Shown piece after piece: positions 1 to 9,700 of a stretch of 64,000 nucleotides of DNA. Position 1 is the first letter of the stretch; each line of letters begins with the position of its first letter. The stretch is taken from assembly GCF_033096465.1 (NCBI RefSeq), contig NZ_AP028156.1, forward strand, positions 1,322,501 through 1,386,500. The letters run 5' to 3'. The stretch comes from Blautia luti (GTDB lineage: Bacteria; Bacillota; Clostridia; Lachnospirales; Lachnospiraceae). A model generated the notes under the pieces. The model made no database searches and was not told where the DNA came from. It saw only the letters and a list, made by a program, of their open reading frames with translations. The translations under genes were made by a program, and so were the position numbers.

Positions 1-785
1 ATGTAAATAAATCAGCGTTTAAGTCATTAAGAGATGACTGGGGTGTAAACTGCATCCGGCTTGCTATGTATACTGAGGAATATAATGGTTACTGTTCGGG
101 CGGAAATCAGGCGGAACTGAAAAAGCTGATCGATAAAGGCGTTCGCTATGCCACAGAACTGGGAATGTATGTGATCATAGACTGGCACGTTTTAAATGAC
201 CGGACCCCGAAGAAACATCAGAAAGAAGCTATCTCATTTTTTAAATATATGGCAAAAAAATATAAAAATCAGAAAAATATTTTTTATGAGATCTGCAATG
301 AACCTAATGGCGGAACTTCCTGGTCCACAGTAAAAAGTTATGCTGCTGCGGTGATCAAAACAATCAGAACCTATGATAAAAAGAATATTATTCTTGTAGG
401 AACGCCGACATGGTCTCAGGATGTGGACACTGCAGCCAAAAGTCCTGTTAAAGGTTATTCTAATATTATGTATACTTTCCATTTTTATGCCGCAACCCAT
501 GGTTCAGAGTATAGAAAAAAGGTACAGGCTGCAATTGACAGGGGACTTCCCGTCTTCGTAAGCGAATTTGGTGTTTCTGAAAGTTCAGGTAATGGACATA
601 TCGATAAAACAGAAGCTGATAAATGGATCTCGTTTCTAAGAAAAAATAAGATAAGCTATGTCTGCTGGAGCCTGAGTAATAAAGCGGAAAGCTGTTCGCT
701 GTTAAAAAGCAGCAGTACGCGTACCGGTAATTTTAAGACATCTGATCTGTCTACTGCAGGAAAATGGTACAAAACTGTGAAATAA
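1..785 (+). CDS. Glycoside hydrolase family 5 (cellulase-like), 5' end missing
   Basis: The C-terminal part of a GH5 endoglucanase-type enzyme. The frame is open from base 3 at the window edge, so the gene starts upstream; the ATG at 66 is internal, because conserved GH5 sequence (DDWGVNCIRLAM) precedes it. The family hydrolyses beta-1,4-glucans or mannans with a retaining mechanism. Visible motifs are the acid/base Glu in YEICNEPNG and the nucleophile Glu in VFVSEFGVS, both intact, plus the IIDWH strand. The protein ends soon after the TIM barrel (GKWYKTVK), so no C-terminal binding module or anchor is present. Secretion cannot be judged because the N-terminus is missing. The family is clear; substrate specificity is not. 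Confidence 0.9.
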   Translation, partial: VNKSAFKSLRDDWGVNCIRLAMYTEEYNGYCSGGNQAELKKLIDKGVRYATELGMYVIIDWHVLNDRTPKKHQKEAISFFKYMAKKYKNQKNIFYEICNEPNGGTSWSTVKSYAAAVIKTIRTYDKKNIILVGTPTWSQDVDTAAKSPVKGYSNIMYTFHFYAATHGSEYRKKVQAAIDRGLPVFVSEFGVSESSGNGHIDKTEADKWISFLRKNKISYVCWSLSNKAESCSLLKSSSTRTGNFKTSDLSTAGKWYKTVK

Positions 786-874
786 TTGTGATATATAGAT
801 TACAGATAAAAGAGAGAGGCCTGTTATTATGCCTTTAATCAAAAAGAGAATGTGGTTACATAGGAGGAAAACAC

Positions 875-2725
875 ATGTGTGGGTTTGCTGGATTTTACGG
901 GCAGGAAAAGGAAAAAGAAGAAATTTTGCAGAATATGCTCAGAACAATTGTGCATCGGGGGCCTGATAGTGAGGGAAAGTATCTGGACGAGGATATTGCG
1001 CTGGGATTTCGAAGACTGAGTATTGTGGATTTGAGTGAACATGGAAATCAGCCTATGTTTAATGAGAACAGAAGCCTGGTACTGGTATACAATGGTGAAA
1101 TTTATAATTATAGGGAACTGATGCCGGAACTGATTGCAGCAGGACACAGGTTTAAATCTCACACAGATTCGGAAGTGCTTCTTCATGGTTATGAAGAATG
1201 GGGAGAGAAACTGCCGGAGAAATTAAGAGGTATGTTTGCATTTATAATCTGGGACAGAAAAAAGAAACAGCTTTTTGGTGCAAGGGATATGTTTGGAATC
1301 AAACCTTTTTATTACAGTAAAATGGGGGACACTGTTCTTTTTGCATCTGAAATAAAAGCTATGCTGGAACACCCTGCGTTTCATAAGGAATTAAATGAAG
1401 AAGTTTTACGCCTATATCTTACTTTTCAGTTTGTGCCTACAGATGAAACTTTTTTTAAGAATGTATATTGTCTCCCACCTGCACATTATTTTATCTTTGA
1501 TGGGGAAAATGTCAGAAAAGTCTGCTATCATCCGTTTGATTTCTGCCCGGATGGGTCCGGAAGCCATCAGCATATGCTGGATAAAATGGAAAAAATACTG
1601 GAGGAATCTGTGCAGGCGCATCAGACAGGTGATGTGGAGATAGGTTCTTATTTATCCAGCGGTGTAGATTCCAGCTATCTGGCGGTAGAAGGTAAGGTAA
1701 AACATACCTATACTGTGGGATTTGAAGGAGAAGGAAGCTCAGAACTGGACGAAGCACACAGCTTTGCAGAAGAAGCAGAAATTCAGAACAGAGGAAAAAA
1801 GATTTCAGCAGAAGAATACTGGGGAGCATTGTCTGATATACAGTATTATATGGATGAACCGGTAGCAGATCCGTCAGTTGCAGGACTGTATTTTCTGAGC
1901 AGAGAAGCTGCCAGAGATGTAAAAGTTGTGTTTTCAGGAGAGGGCAGTGACGAGTTGTTCGGTGGGTATAATATTTACTGTGAGCCATTACAGTATACTG
2001 GATTTGATAAGATTCCTCTGGTGCTGCGCCGCAGACTTGGACAGATTGCAGAAAACTTTCTTCCTCAGGGACTGCCGGGGAGAGGTTTTCTGATTCGCCA
2101 TGGTAAAACTCTGGAAGAGAGATACCATTGCAATGCGACAAACGTGTTTTCCGAGCGTCAGGCAGATAAACTGTTGAAACGGAAAAACGGACTTCGGATC
2201 AGGGATGTTACAGCTCCTTTGTATGCACAGGTAAAAAGTCAGGATCCTGTGACAAAAATGCAGTATACGGATCTCCATTTATGGCTTGTTCATGATATTC
2301 TCATGAAAGGGGATAAAATGGGAATGGCTCATTCCGTAGAAGTCAGAGTTCCGTTTCTGGATAAAAATGTATGGGATTTTGCTTCGACACTGCCCTTAAA
2401 TGAGAAAGTTTCTCCTCCAAAGACAAAAGTGCTTTTCCGTGAAGCTGCACAGAAAAAAGTACGAAAAGACACAGCACAGAAGAAAAAACTGGGATTTCCT
2501 GTTCCAATCCGTACATGGATCCGTCAGGAGCCTTATTACAGTATCATAAAGGAACAGTTTTGTTCTGAAAATGCAGACCGTTTTTTCCATACAGAGAAAC
2601 TTCTGAAAATGCTGGAAAATTATAAAAAGAGAGAATCTTTTAATCCGAAAACAGATGACAGCCGCAGGATATGGACAGTATTTACATTTCTGCTCTGGTA
2701 TGACCGTTTTTTTGCCGAATCATGA
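875..2725 (+). CDS. asnB: Asparagine synthase (glutamine-hydrolysing)
   Basis: Makes asparagine from aspartate, glutamine and ATP in the cytosol. The protein is 616 aa, the usual size for AsnB. The N-terminal class II glutaminase begins with the catalytic Cys2 (MCGFAGF) and carries RGPD and YNGEIYNY. The synthetase half has the pyrophosphate-binding loop SSGVDSS (about residues 261-267) and FSGEGSDELFGGY. The start is set by AGGAGG eight bases before the ATG. It is a single-gene unit between the GH5 gene and ftsH. AsnB paralogues can amidate cell-wall precursors, so a wall-related role cannot be excluded from sequence alone. Confidence 0.95.
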   Translation: MCGFAGFYGQEKEKEEILQNMLRTIVHRGPDSEGKYLDEDIALGFRRLSIVDLSEHGNQPMFNENRSLVLVYNGEIYNYRELMPELIAAGHRFKSHTDSEVLLHGYEEWGEKLPEKLRGMFAFIIWDRKKKQLFGARDMFGIKPFYYSKMGDTVLFASEIKAMLEHPAFHKELNEEVLRLYLTFQFVPTDETFFKNVYCLPPAHYFIFDGENVRKVCYHPFDFCPDGSGSHQHMLDKMEKILEESVQAHQTGDVEIGSYLSSGVDSSYLAVEGKVKHTYTVGFEGEGSSELDEAHSFAEEAEIQNRGKKISAEEYWGALSDIQYYMDEPVADPSVAGLYFLSREAARDVKVVFSGEGSDELFGGYNIYCEPLQYTGFDKIPLVLRRRLGQIAENFLPQGLPGRGFLIRHGKTLEERYHCNATNVFSERQADKLLKRKNGLRIRDVTAPLYAQVKSQDPVTKMQYTDLHLWLVHDILMKGDKMGMAHSVEVRVPFLDKNVWDFASTLPLNEKVSPPKTKVLFREAAQKKVRKDTAQKKKLGFPVPIRTWIRQEPYYSIIKEQFCSENADRFFHTEKLLKMLENYKKRESFNPKTDDSRRIWTVFTFLLWYDRFFAES

Positions 2726-2781
2726 AAACCTAAAAAAATTCCGATAATTCTTAAATGTTTGTGAAATTTGCAAGCCTATTC

Positions 2782-2810
2782 TTGAAAAACAGACAGATTA
2801 GTGTTATGGT
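2782..2810 (+). promoter_or_regulatory. Probable sigma-A promoter of ftsH
   Basis: TTGAAA (2782-2787) and TATGGT (2805-2810) are separated by 17 bases, about 35 bases before the ftsH start. Inferred from match and spacing only. Confidence 0.5.
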
Positions 2811-2843
2811 ACATTCTAACAACAACGAATGGAGGAATTGCTG

Positions 2844-4718
2844 ATGAATCTTGATAATAAAAAGCCGGGCAGAAAACCACTTTATGTATATTATATCATC
2901 GTAGCAATGATCATCATCCTTCTGAATGTACTCCTTCTTCCTGCACTTGAAGGAAGAAAGGTCCAGACAACGGACTACAGTACATTTCTGACAGGGGTGG
3001 AGAAAGATTATGTAAAAACAGTAGAGATCCAGGAGGATTATATCTATTATGTAGCAGAGAGTGATGGAAAAGAACTCTACTGCAGAACTGTAAAGATGGA
3101 TGATCCGGATCTGGTAGACCGTCTCCATGATGCAGGAGTGAAATTCGGTGCAGCAGCGCCACAGCAGACATCTATCTGGGTAAGTCTTCTGGCAGGATAT
3201 GTGTTCCCAATCGTGATCTTCGTCCTTCTTGGCCGCTGGCTGAGTAAGAAGATGATGAGTTCCATGGGCGGCGGCCCTGGCGGAGCAATGTCCTTTGGCA
3301 AGAGCAATGCGAAAGTATATGTAAAATCATCTACGGGAATTAAATTTGCAGATGTGGCAGGTGAAGACGAAGCGAAGGATCTTCTGAAAGAGATCGTGGA
3401 TTATCTTCATAATCCCCAGAAGTACAGAGAAATCGGTGCTTCCATGCCGAAAGGTGCCCTTCTTGTAGGCCCTCCAGGTACAGGTAAAACTCTTCTGGCG
3501 AAAGCAGTAGCAGGTGAAGCAGAAGTGCCATTCTTCTCCATCTCAGGTTCAGAATTTGTGGAAATGTTTGTTGGTATGGGTGCTGCCAAGGTAAGAGATT
3601 TGTTTAAACAGGCCAATGAGAAAGCACCGTGTATCGTATTTATCGATGAGATCGATACGATCGGTAAGAAACGTGATGGTGCCGGATTCTCCGGTGGTAA
3701 TGATGAACGTGAGCAGACACTGAATCAGCTGCTTACAGAAATGGACGGTTTCGATGGTTCCAAGGGTGTTGTGATCCTGGCAGCTACAAACAGACCGGAT
3801 TCTCTGGATCCTGCTCTTTTGCGACCGGGTCGTTTTGACAGAAGAATTCCTGTTGAACTCCCGGATATGAAGGGACGAGAAGAAATCCTGAAGGTTCATG
3901 CAAAGAAGATTAAGATCGCAGATTCTGTAAGATTTGATGATATTGCAAAGGCAGCAGCAGGAGCTTCCGGTGCGGAACTTGCCAATATCGTAAATGAAGC
4001 TGCTCTTCGTGCAGTACGTGACGGCAGAAAATTTGCCACACAGGCAGACTTTGAAGAGAGCATCGAAGTAGTAATCGCAGGATATCAGAAGAAGAACCGT
4101 GTTCTTTCTAACAAGGAGAAACTGATCGTAGCTTATCATGAGATCGGACATGCACTGGTTGCTGCCAAGCAGACAGAGTCAGCACCTGTCCATAAGATCA
4201 CGATTATCCCACGTACTTCCGGTGCACTGGGATACACTATGCAGGTAGATGACGGGGATCATTACCTGATGACAAAAGATGAGCTTCAGAATAAGATTGC
4301 TACTTTTACAGGCGGACGTGCAGCAGAGGAACTGATCTTTCACTCTATAACTACAGGTGCATCCAATGATATCGAGCAGGCTACCAAGCTTGCCAGAGCT
4401 ATGATCACCAGATATGGTATGAGTGAAGATTTTGATATGGTTGCCATGGAGAATGTGACGAATCAGTACCTGGGTGGAGATTCCAGCTTAAGCTGCTCTT
4501 TCGAAACACAGACACTTCTGGATAAGAAGGTTGTGGAACTGGTAAAGAGTGAGCACCAGAAGGCATTACAGATCCTTCAGGACAACATCGGAAAACTTCA
4601 TGAACTTGCCAAGTTCCTCTATGAACATGAAACAATTACAGGTGAGGAATTCATGAAGATCCTGGAAGCACCTCTTCCGGGTGCAGAGGTACAGGAAACG
4701 GTAACTGCAGAAGAATAA
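2844..4718 (+). CDS. ftsH: ATP-dependent zinc metalloprotease FtsH
   Basis: Membrane-anchored AAA+ protease that degrades misfolded membrane proteins and some regulators. The start at 2844 is preferred over the in-frame ATG at 2829 because GGAGGA at 2831-2836 then serves as its ribosome binding site. The 624-aa product has two N-terminal membrane segments (about 14-35 and 112-133) flanking a short extracytoplasmic domain. Then come Walker A GPPGTGKT (about 209-216), Walker B IVFIDEID, the second region of homology with RPGRFDRR, and the zinc site HEIGH (about 432-436). All key residues are present. It is monocistronic, with its own promoter and terminator. Confidence 0.96.
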   Translation: MNLDNKKPGRKPLYVYYIIVAMIIILLNVLLLPALEGRKVQTTDYSTFLTGVEKDYVKTVEIQEDYIYYVAESDGKELYCRTVKMDDPDLVDRLHDAGVKFGAAAPQQTSIWVSLLAGYVFPIVIFVLLGRWLSKKMMSSMGGGPGGAMSFGKSNAKVYVKSSTGIKFADVAGEDEAKDLLKEIVDYLHNPQKYREIGASMPKGALLVGPPGTGKTLLAKAVAGEAEVPFFSISGSEFVEMFVGMGAAKVRDLFKQANEKAPCIVFIDEIDTIGKKRDGAGFSGGNDEREQTLNQLLTEMDGFDGSKGVVILAATNRPDSLDPALLRPGRFDRRIPVELPDMKGREEILKVHAKKIKIADSVRFDDIAKAAAGASGAELANIVNEAALRAVRDGRKFATQADFEESIEVVIAGYQKKNRVLSNKEKLIVAYHEIGHALVAAKQTESAPVHKITIIPRTSGALGYTMQVDDGDHYLMTKDELQNKIATFTGGRAAEELIFHSITTGASNDIEQATKLARAMITRYGMSEDFDMVAMENVTNQYLGGDSSLSCSFETQTLLDKKVVELVKSEHQKALQILQDNIGKLHELAKFLYEHETITGEEFMKILEAPLPGAEVQETVTAEE

Positions 4719-4750
4719 ATTTCATAGAGATTCATTATTTACGAAAGATA

Positions 4751-4783
4751 AGCAGCAGGGGAAAATGACCTCTGCTGCTTTTG
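4751..4783 (+). terminator. Rho-independent terminator after ftsH
   Basis: An 11-bp stem, AGCAGCAGGGG paired with CCTCTGCTGCT, with a seven-base loop and a TTTTG tail, 33 bases after the ftsH stop. Confidence 0.85.
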
Positions 4784-4787
4784 TCTG

Positions 4788-4816
4788 TTGTAAAAAAACT
4801 CTTCTTCGGTTATAAT
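4788..4816 (+). promoter_or_regulatory. Probable sigma-A promoter of the zinc-finger protein / polA region
   Basis: TTGTAA (4788-4793), 17 bases, TATAAT (4811-4816). The in-frame ATG at 4815 falls inside this -10 box, so translation more likely starts at 4914. Confidence 0.6.
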
Positions 4817-4913
4817 GGGAACATTGAAGGGTACCGGGTTACTGGAAACGAAAAGAGAACAGTACCCTGTAAGTTTGTGGGAATATGAGAGATATTGGGA
4901 AAGAAGGGATGAT

Positions 4914-5261
4914 ATGAATTGCCGTACTGCAGAGGGAATGGTGAACAGATATATCAGTCACGATCTTCCGGTAGATGAGATGGAAGAGTTTCTGGATCAC
5001 ATCCAGAACTGTTCTTCCTGCTATGATGAACTGGAAACCTATTTTATTGTACATGAAGCAATGCAGCAGCTCAACGAGGACAGCGGAGAGTCCGTTTTGG
5101 ATTTCAAAGATCTTCTGAAGCAGGATATCAGGAAATCCAGACGTTATATCTGTAAGAAAAAGCTGTACAGATTCTGTATCGGTGCGATGATATGTCTTCT
5201 GATCGTGGCACTGGCCGCTTTCCTGGTTTATGTAATGATGCAGACGGTGCATGTTCTGTGA
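4914..5261 (+). CDS. Small membrane protein with anti-sigma-type zinc finger
   Basis: 115 aa. The N-terminal part matches a zf-HC2 / anti-sigma zinc-binding fold: H29-x3-C33-x2-C36 in DHIQNCSSC, with an additional Cys at position 3. One transmembrane segment follows (about 83-107), then a very short tail, so the zinc finger should be cytoplasmic. ZAS-type proteins often hold ECF sigma factors, but no sigma factor gene is adjacent, so the partner is unknown. The start at 4914 is preceded by AGAAGGG and lies downstream of the proposed promoter. polA starts 47 bases later and may be co-transcribed. Confidence 0.7.
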   Translation: MNCRTAEGMVNRYISHDLPVDEMEEFLDHIQNCSSCYDELETYFIVHEAMQQLNEDSGESVLDFKDLLKQDIRKSRRYICKKKLYRFCIGAMICLLIVALAAFLVYVMMQTVHVL

Positions 5262-5308
5262 GATAAGCAATCAGCAGGCAGAAATATAGAAAGATACTGG
5301 AGGATATT

Positions 5309-7948
5309 ATGAGCGAAAAATTATTACTGATCGATGGACACAGCATACTGAACAGGGCGTTTTATGGCTTACCGGATCTGACTAATTCCGAAGGAAAGCA
5401 TACAGGAGCTGTTTATGGATTTCTGAACATTCTTTTCAGGATTCTGGAGGAAGAGAAGCCACAGTATCTGACAGTAGCATTTGACCTTCATGCACCTACA
5501 TTCAGACATAAGATTTACGATGCATATAAGGGAACACGTAAACCCATGCCGGAGGAACTGCGAGAGCAGGTGCCGCTGATAAAAGAAATGCTTGGTGCCA
5601 TGAATGTAAATATTGTTACGCTGGAAGGGTATGAGGCGGATGATATTCTGGGAACCCTGGCCAGAAGAAGTGAAGAGAAAGGAATGGATGTCACGATTCT
5701 TTCGGGAGACAGGGATTTGCTGCAGCTTGCCACAGATAAAGTCATGATACGTCTTCCGAGAACGGTAAGAGGAAAGACAACCATTGAAGATTTTCACACA
5801 GAACAGGTCATTGAGAAATACCAGATGACTCCGCCTCAGATCATAGATCTGAAAGCACTGATGGGAGATAGTTCAGATAATATTCCGGGAATCCCTGGCG
5901 TAGGAGAGAAAACTGCCACGAAGATCATCGGACAGTTCGGAACCATCGAGAATGCCCATGATCATCTGGAGGAGATCAAACCTAACAGAGCGAAAGAATC
6001 TCTCCGCGATCACTATGATATGGCGCAGCTGAGTAAAACACTGGCAACCATTAACACGGACAGTCCGGTAGAATTTTCTTATGAGCAGGCTGAACTTAAA
6101 GATTTTTACACAAAGGAAGCACTTGCTCTGTGCAGACAGCTGGAATTTAAAAATCTTCTGTCACGGTTTGATACAGAAGCAGTACAGGAGGAACAGGAGA
6201 TCCGGGAATTCTTTGCCTGTGGGGATTTGGCCGGCTGTGAAGCCTTATTTCAGAAAGCAGAAACACAGGAGAGTGCAGGATTTTCTCTGATCACAGAGAA
6301 CGGACAGGTTTTTGGAGCAGGTCTGGCATTGAACACGGAAGAAATTTATTATATTCCGGTGGAGGGACTGATCACCCAGGCATATCTTTGCACAAAGGCA
6401 GGAGAACTTTTTAAGAAAACCAGAGTCTGTGCTTTGGATATCAAGGCAATTCTTAAGTATGTGAAGGTTGAGGACTCAGCCGATATTTTTGATGCAGGAG
6501 TAGCAGCTTATCTTTTAAATCCGCTGAAATCTTCCTATACTTATGAGGATATGGCCAAAGAATATCTAAACGGCAGGCTTCTTCCGGCCAGAGAAGAGCT
6601 TCTGGGGAAAATGACCTGGGAGAAAGCATGGCAGGAAGGTGCCGAAGGATTGTCAGCAGCTGCATGTTATATGGCATACACGGCTCTGGCATGTTGTGAA
6701 CCAATGTGTGAGGCACTGAAAAATGCGGATATGTGGAAGGTATATACCCAGATCGAACTCCCCCTTATCTTCACGCTGGATTCCATGGAAAAATGGGGAA
6801 TCTGTGTAAAAGGTGAGGAACTGAAGAGTTATGGAGAGAAGCTCAATGTCCGTATCGCAGAATTGGAGAAGCTGATCTGGCAGCAGGCTGGAGAAGAATT
6901 TAATATTAATTCTCCCAAGCAGATGGGAGTGATCCTTTTTGAAAAAATGGGGATCAAAGGCGGAAAGAAGACCAAGACAGGATATTCCACAGCAGCGGAT
7001 ATTCTGGAGAAACTGGCACCGGAGTATCCTATCATCCGGGATATTCTGGAGTACAGACAGCTTGCCAAACTGAAATCCACTTATGCAGATGGTCTGGCAA
7101 ATGTGATTGCAGAAGACGGAAGGATCCATTCCACCTTCAACCAGACGATCACAGCCACAGGAAGAATCAGCAGTACAGACCCCAATCTTCAGAACATTCC
7201 CGTAAGAATGGAACTTGGACGCCTGATCCGTAAAGTATTTGTACCGGAAGAGGGGTACGTTTTCCTGGATGCGGATTATTCCCAGATTGAACTTCGCGTG
7301 CTGGCACATATGTCAGGAGATGAGAAACTGATCCAGGCATACAGGGAAGCACAGGATATTCACAGACTGACTGCATCTCAGGTATTCCATGTTCCATTTG
7401 ATGAAGTGACAGCGCTGCAGAGAAGAAATGCCAAGGCAGTGAACTTCGGGATCGTATACGGGATCAGCTCTTTCGGACTGAGCCAGGATTTAAGCATTAC
7501 CCGAAAAGAAGCAGCTGATTATATTGAGAAATATTTTGAAACCTATCCGAAGATCAAGGGATTTCTGGATGGACTGGTAGAACAGGCCAAAGAACACGGG
7601 TATGTTTCCACCATGGCTGGCAGACGCAGACCTGTACCGGAACTGAAATCCAGTAATTTTATGCAGCGCTCTTTCGGAGAAAGAGTGGCCATGAATTCGC
7701 CCATCCAGGGAACCGCAGCGGATATCATCAAGATTGCCATGAACCGGGTATACAGAAGGCTGAAAGAGGAAGGACTGAAATCCCGTCTGGTACTTCAGGT
7801 TCACGATGAACTTCTCATTGAAACATACAAAGAAGAAACAGAAGAAGTTTCCCGTATCTTGGAAGAAGAGATGAAAGGTGCAGCGCATCTTTCCGTAGAA
7901 CTGGAAGTAGATATGCATCAGGGAAATAACTGGTATGAGGCGAAATAA
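5309..7948 (+). CDS. polA: DNA polymerase I
   Basis: Repair and Okazaki-fragment polymerase, 879 aa, the normal family length. Domain order is a 5'-3' exonuclease (residues 1 to about 290, with the acidic cluster YEADDILG and SGDRDLL), a central 3'-5' exonuclease-like domain, then the polymerase domain. Polymerase motifs are A (DADYSQIELR, near 655), B (RRNAKAVNFGIVYG, near 704) and C (QVHDELL, near 829). The central domain lacks the usual DTET metal-binding motif, so proofreading is probably inactive, as in Bacillus-type PolI. The ribosome binding site is GGAGGA before the ATG. The stop codon abuts the coaE start, indicating an operon with coaE and the metallohydrolase. Confidence 0.97.
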   Translation: MSEKLLLIDGHSILNRAFYGLPDLTNSEGKHTGAVYGFLNILFRILEEEKPQYLTVAFDLHAPTFRHKIYDAYKGTRKPMPEELREQVPLIKEMLGAMNVNIVTLEGYEADDILGTLARRSEEKGMDVTILSGDRDLLQLATDKVMIRLPRTVRGKTTIEDFHTEQVIEKYQMTPPQIIDLKALMGDSSDNIPGIPGVGEKTATKIIGQFGTIENAHDHLEEIKPNRAKESLRDHYDMAQLSKTLATINTDSPVEFSYEQAELKDFYTKEALALCRQLEFKNLLSRFDTEAVQEEQEIREFFACGDLAGCEALFQKAETQESAGFSLITENGQVFGAGLALNTEEIYYIPVEGLITQAYLCTKAGELFKKTRVCALDIKAILKYVKVEDSADIFDAGVAAYLLNPLKSSYTYEDMAKEYLNGRLLPAREELLGKMTWEKAWQEGAEGLSAAACYMAYTALACCEPMCEALKNADMWKVYTQIELPLIFTLDSMEKWGICVKGEELKSYGEKLNVRIAELEKLIWQQAGEEFNINSPKQMGVILFEKMGIKGGKKTKTGYSTAADILEKLAPEYPIIRDILEYRQLAKLKSTYADGLANVIAEDGRIHSTFNQTITATGRISSTDPNLQNIPVRMELGRLIRKVFVPEEGYVFLDADYSQIELRVLAHMSGDEKLIQAYREAQDIHRLTASQVFHVPFDEVTALQRRNAKAVNFGIVYGISSFGLSQDLSITRKEAADYIEKYFETYPKIKGFLDGLVEQAKEHGYVSTMAGRRRPVPELKSSNFMQRSFGERVAMNSPIQGTAADIIKIAMNRVYRRLKEEGLKSRLVLQVHDELLIETYKEETEEVSRILEEEMKGAAHLSVELEVDMHQGNNWYEAK

Positions 7949-8548
7949 ATGATTACAATAGGAATTACCGGTGGAGTAGGTGCCGGAAAAAGTACAGTGC
8001 TTGATTTCCTTGCAGAAAAATATCAGGCATATGTGATGAAAGCGGATGAGATCGGTCATCTGGTAATGGAACCGGGGCAGGAGTGTTATGAACCGGTTAT
8101 CGCGTTATTTGGAAAACAGATCATAAAAGATGATAAAACTATTGACCGCAGGCAGGTTTCGGATGTAGTATTTTCACATCCGGATATGCTGGAAAGACTA
8201 AATGAGATCATACATCCTGCTGTAAAAAGGTATATCCGCAGGCAGCTGGAATTAAAAAGACAGCAGGGACAGAAGATCTGTGTAGTGGAGGCTGCACTTC
8301 TTCTGGAAGATCATTATCAGGAATTCTGCGATACCATATGGTATATCCACACAGATCAGGAGATCAGGATCAGAAGACTGATGGAGAACCGGGGATATAC
8401 CAGGGAGAAATCCATAAGTATCATTGCCAGTCAGGCACCGGAAGAATTTTTCCGGGCAAATGCAGATTATGTGGTGGTAAATAATACCGATCTGAAAGAA
8501 ACCTGGCAGCAGATAGAGGAAGGAATCAGAAAATATGAGACTTTGTAG
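7949..8548 (+). CDS. coaE: Dephospho-CoA kinase
   Basis: Last step of coenzyme A synthesis: phosphorylates the 3'-hydroxyl of dephospho-CoA. 199 aa, typical length. The P-loop GGVGAGKST is at residues 8-16, with the CoaE-type KADEIGHLV following. The ATG directly follows the polA stop codon and the 3' end overlaps the next gene by 14 bases, so the three genes are translationally linked. polA-coaE adjacency is common in Firmicutes. Confidence 0.95.
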   Translation: MITIGITGGVGAGKSTVLDFLAEKYQAYVMKADEIGHLVMEPGQECYEPVIALFGKQIIKDDKTIDRRQVSDVVFSHPDMLERLNEIIHPAVKRYIRRQLELKRQQGQKICVVEAALLLEDHYQEFCDTIWYIHTDQEIRIRRLMENRGYTREKSISIIASQAPEEFFRANADYVVVNNTDLKETWQQIEEGIRKYETL

Positions 8549-9329
8549 CATTGCCAGCGGCAGCAGTGGAAACTGTATTTACGTAGGTTCTGATGACACC
8601 CATCTTCTGGTAGATGTGGGCATCAGCGGGAAACGTATGGAACAGGGGCTGAATGAACTGGAACTGACAGGAAAGGATATTGACGGAATTCTGATCACCC
8701 ACGAGCATTCGGATCATATCAAGGGTCTGGGGGTAGTGGCACGGAAATATCAGATTCCCATTTATACAACAGGTGGAACCGTAGATGCGTTATCCCGGAT
8801 GAACCTGGGAAAAATGCCGGAAGGGGTCTTTCATGAGATACGGGAAGATGAACCATTTGAGATCAAGGATCTGACGATCAATCCTTTTACTATTTCCCAT
8901 GATGCGGCACAGCCGGTAGGGTATCGTGTGGAATGCGGAGAACAGTCTGTAGGGATTGCAACAGACCTTGGCAAATATAATGAGTACATAATCAGCAATC
9001 TGCAGAATCTGGATGCACTGCTTCTGGAAGCAAATCATGATATCCGTATGCTTCAGGTAGGCAAATATCCCTATTATCTGAAACAGAGGATTCTGGGAGA
9101 CAGAGGGCATCTTTCCAATGAAAATGCAGGCAGGCTTTTGTGCAGGCTTCTGCATGATAATATGAAAGCTATTTTCCTGGGGCATTTAAGCCGGGAGAAT
9201 AACTACGAGGAGCTGGCTTATGAAACGGTCTGCTCAGAAGTAACCTTAGGTGACAACCCTTACAAGTCCCGGGACTTTAAGATCCAGGTGGCTAAAAGGG
9301 ATTGCATATCAGAAGTAATTACAGTGTAG
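8535..9329 (+). CDS. MBL-fold metallohydrolase (YycJ/WalJ family)
   Basis: 264-aa metallo-beta-lactamase-fold protein. The N-terminus MRLCSIASGSSGNCIYVG and the metal-binding THEHSDH (near residue 55) are typical of the YycJ/WalJ group. Further metal ligands are likely in ISHDAAQP, EANHDIRM and LGHLSREN. Family members are exonuclease-like enzymes linked to cell-wall and DNA homeostasis; the substrate here cannot be told. It overlaps coaE by 14 bases and is the last gene of the polA unit. Confidence 0.85.
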   Translation: MRLCSIASGSSGNCIYVGSDDTHLLVDVGISGKRMEQGLNELELTGKDIDGILITHEHSDHIKGLGVVARKYQIPIYTTGGTVDALSRMNLGKMPEGVFHEIREDEPFEIKDLTINPFTISHDAAQPVGYRVECGEQSVGIATDLGKYNEYIISNLQNLDALLLEANHDIRMLQVGKYPYYLKQRILGDRGHLSNENAGRLLCRLLHDNMKAIFLGHLSRENNYEELAYETVCSEVTLGDNPYKSRDFKIQVAKRDCISEVITV

Positions 9330-9345
9330 AAAGGACAAAGAACTT

Positions 9346-9618
9346 ATGAAAAAGACAATCATCACAGTAGTAGGAAACGACACCGTAGGTATTATTGCAA
9401 AGGTTTGTACTTATCTTGCAGACAACAATGTAAACATTCTTGATATCTCTCAGACCATCGTACAGGGATACTTTAACATGATGATGATCACAGATGCCAC
9501 CAAATGTGAGAAAGACAATGGAGTTCTTGCAAAAGAGCTGGAAGCCCTTGGTGATGAGATCGGCGTAGTGATTCGATGCCAGCATGAAGACATCTTCAAT
9601 GTAATGCATAGAATCTGA
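9346..9618 (+). CDS. ACT-domain protein (UPF0237 type)
   Basis: 90-aa stand-alone ACT domain: MKKTIITVVGNDTVGIIAKV with the Asp-x-x-Gly-Ile loop used for amino-acid binding in this fold. It sits 16 bases after the metallohydrolase and 82 bases before the DUF711 gene, an arrangement (ACT plus UPF0210/DUF711) that recurs in Firmicutes. It is probably a small regulatory ligand-binding subunit. Neither ligand nor partner can be read from the sequence. Confidence 0.85.
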   Translation: MKKTIITVVGNDTVGIIAKVCTYLADNNVNILDISQTIVQGYFNMMMITDATKCEKDNGVLAKELEALGDEIGVVIRCQHEDIFNVMHRI

Positions 9619-9700
9619 CAGAATGAAGTAAGCCGCAAAACGGATTGCGGATTTCAATTGTTTCGTAAGGCTGAGAAAACATACAAGGGAGAAATTTAAA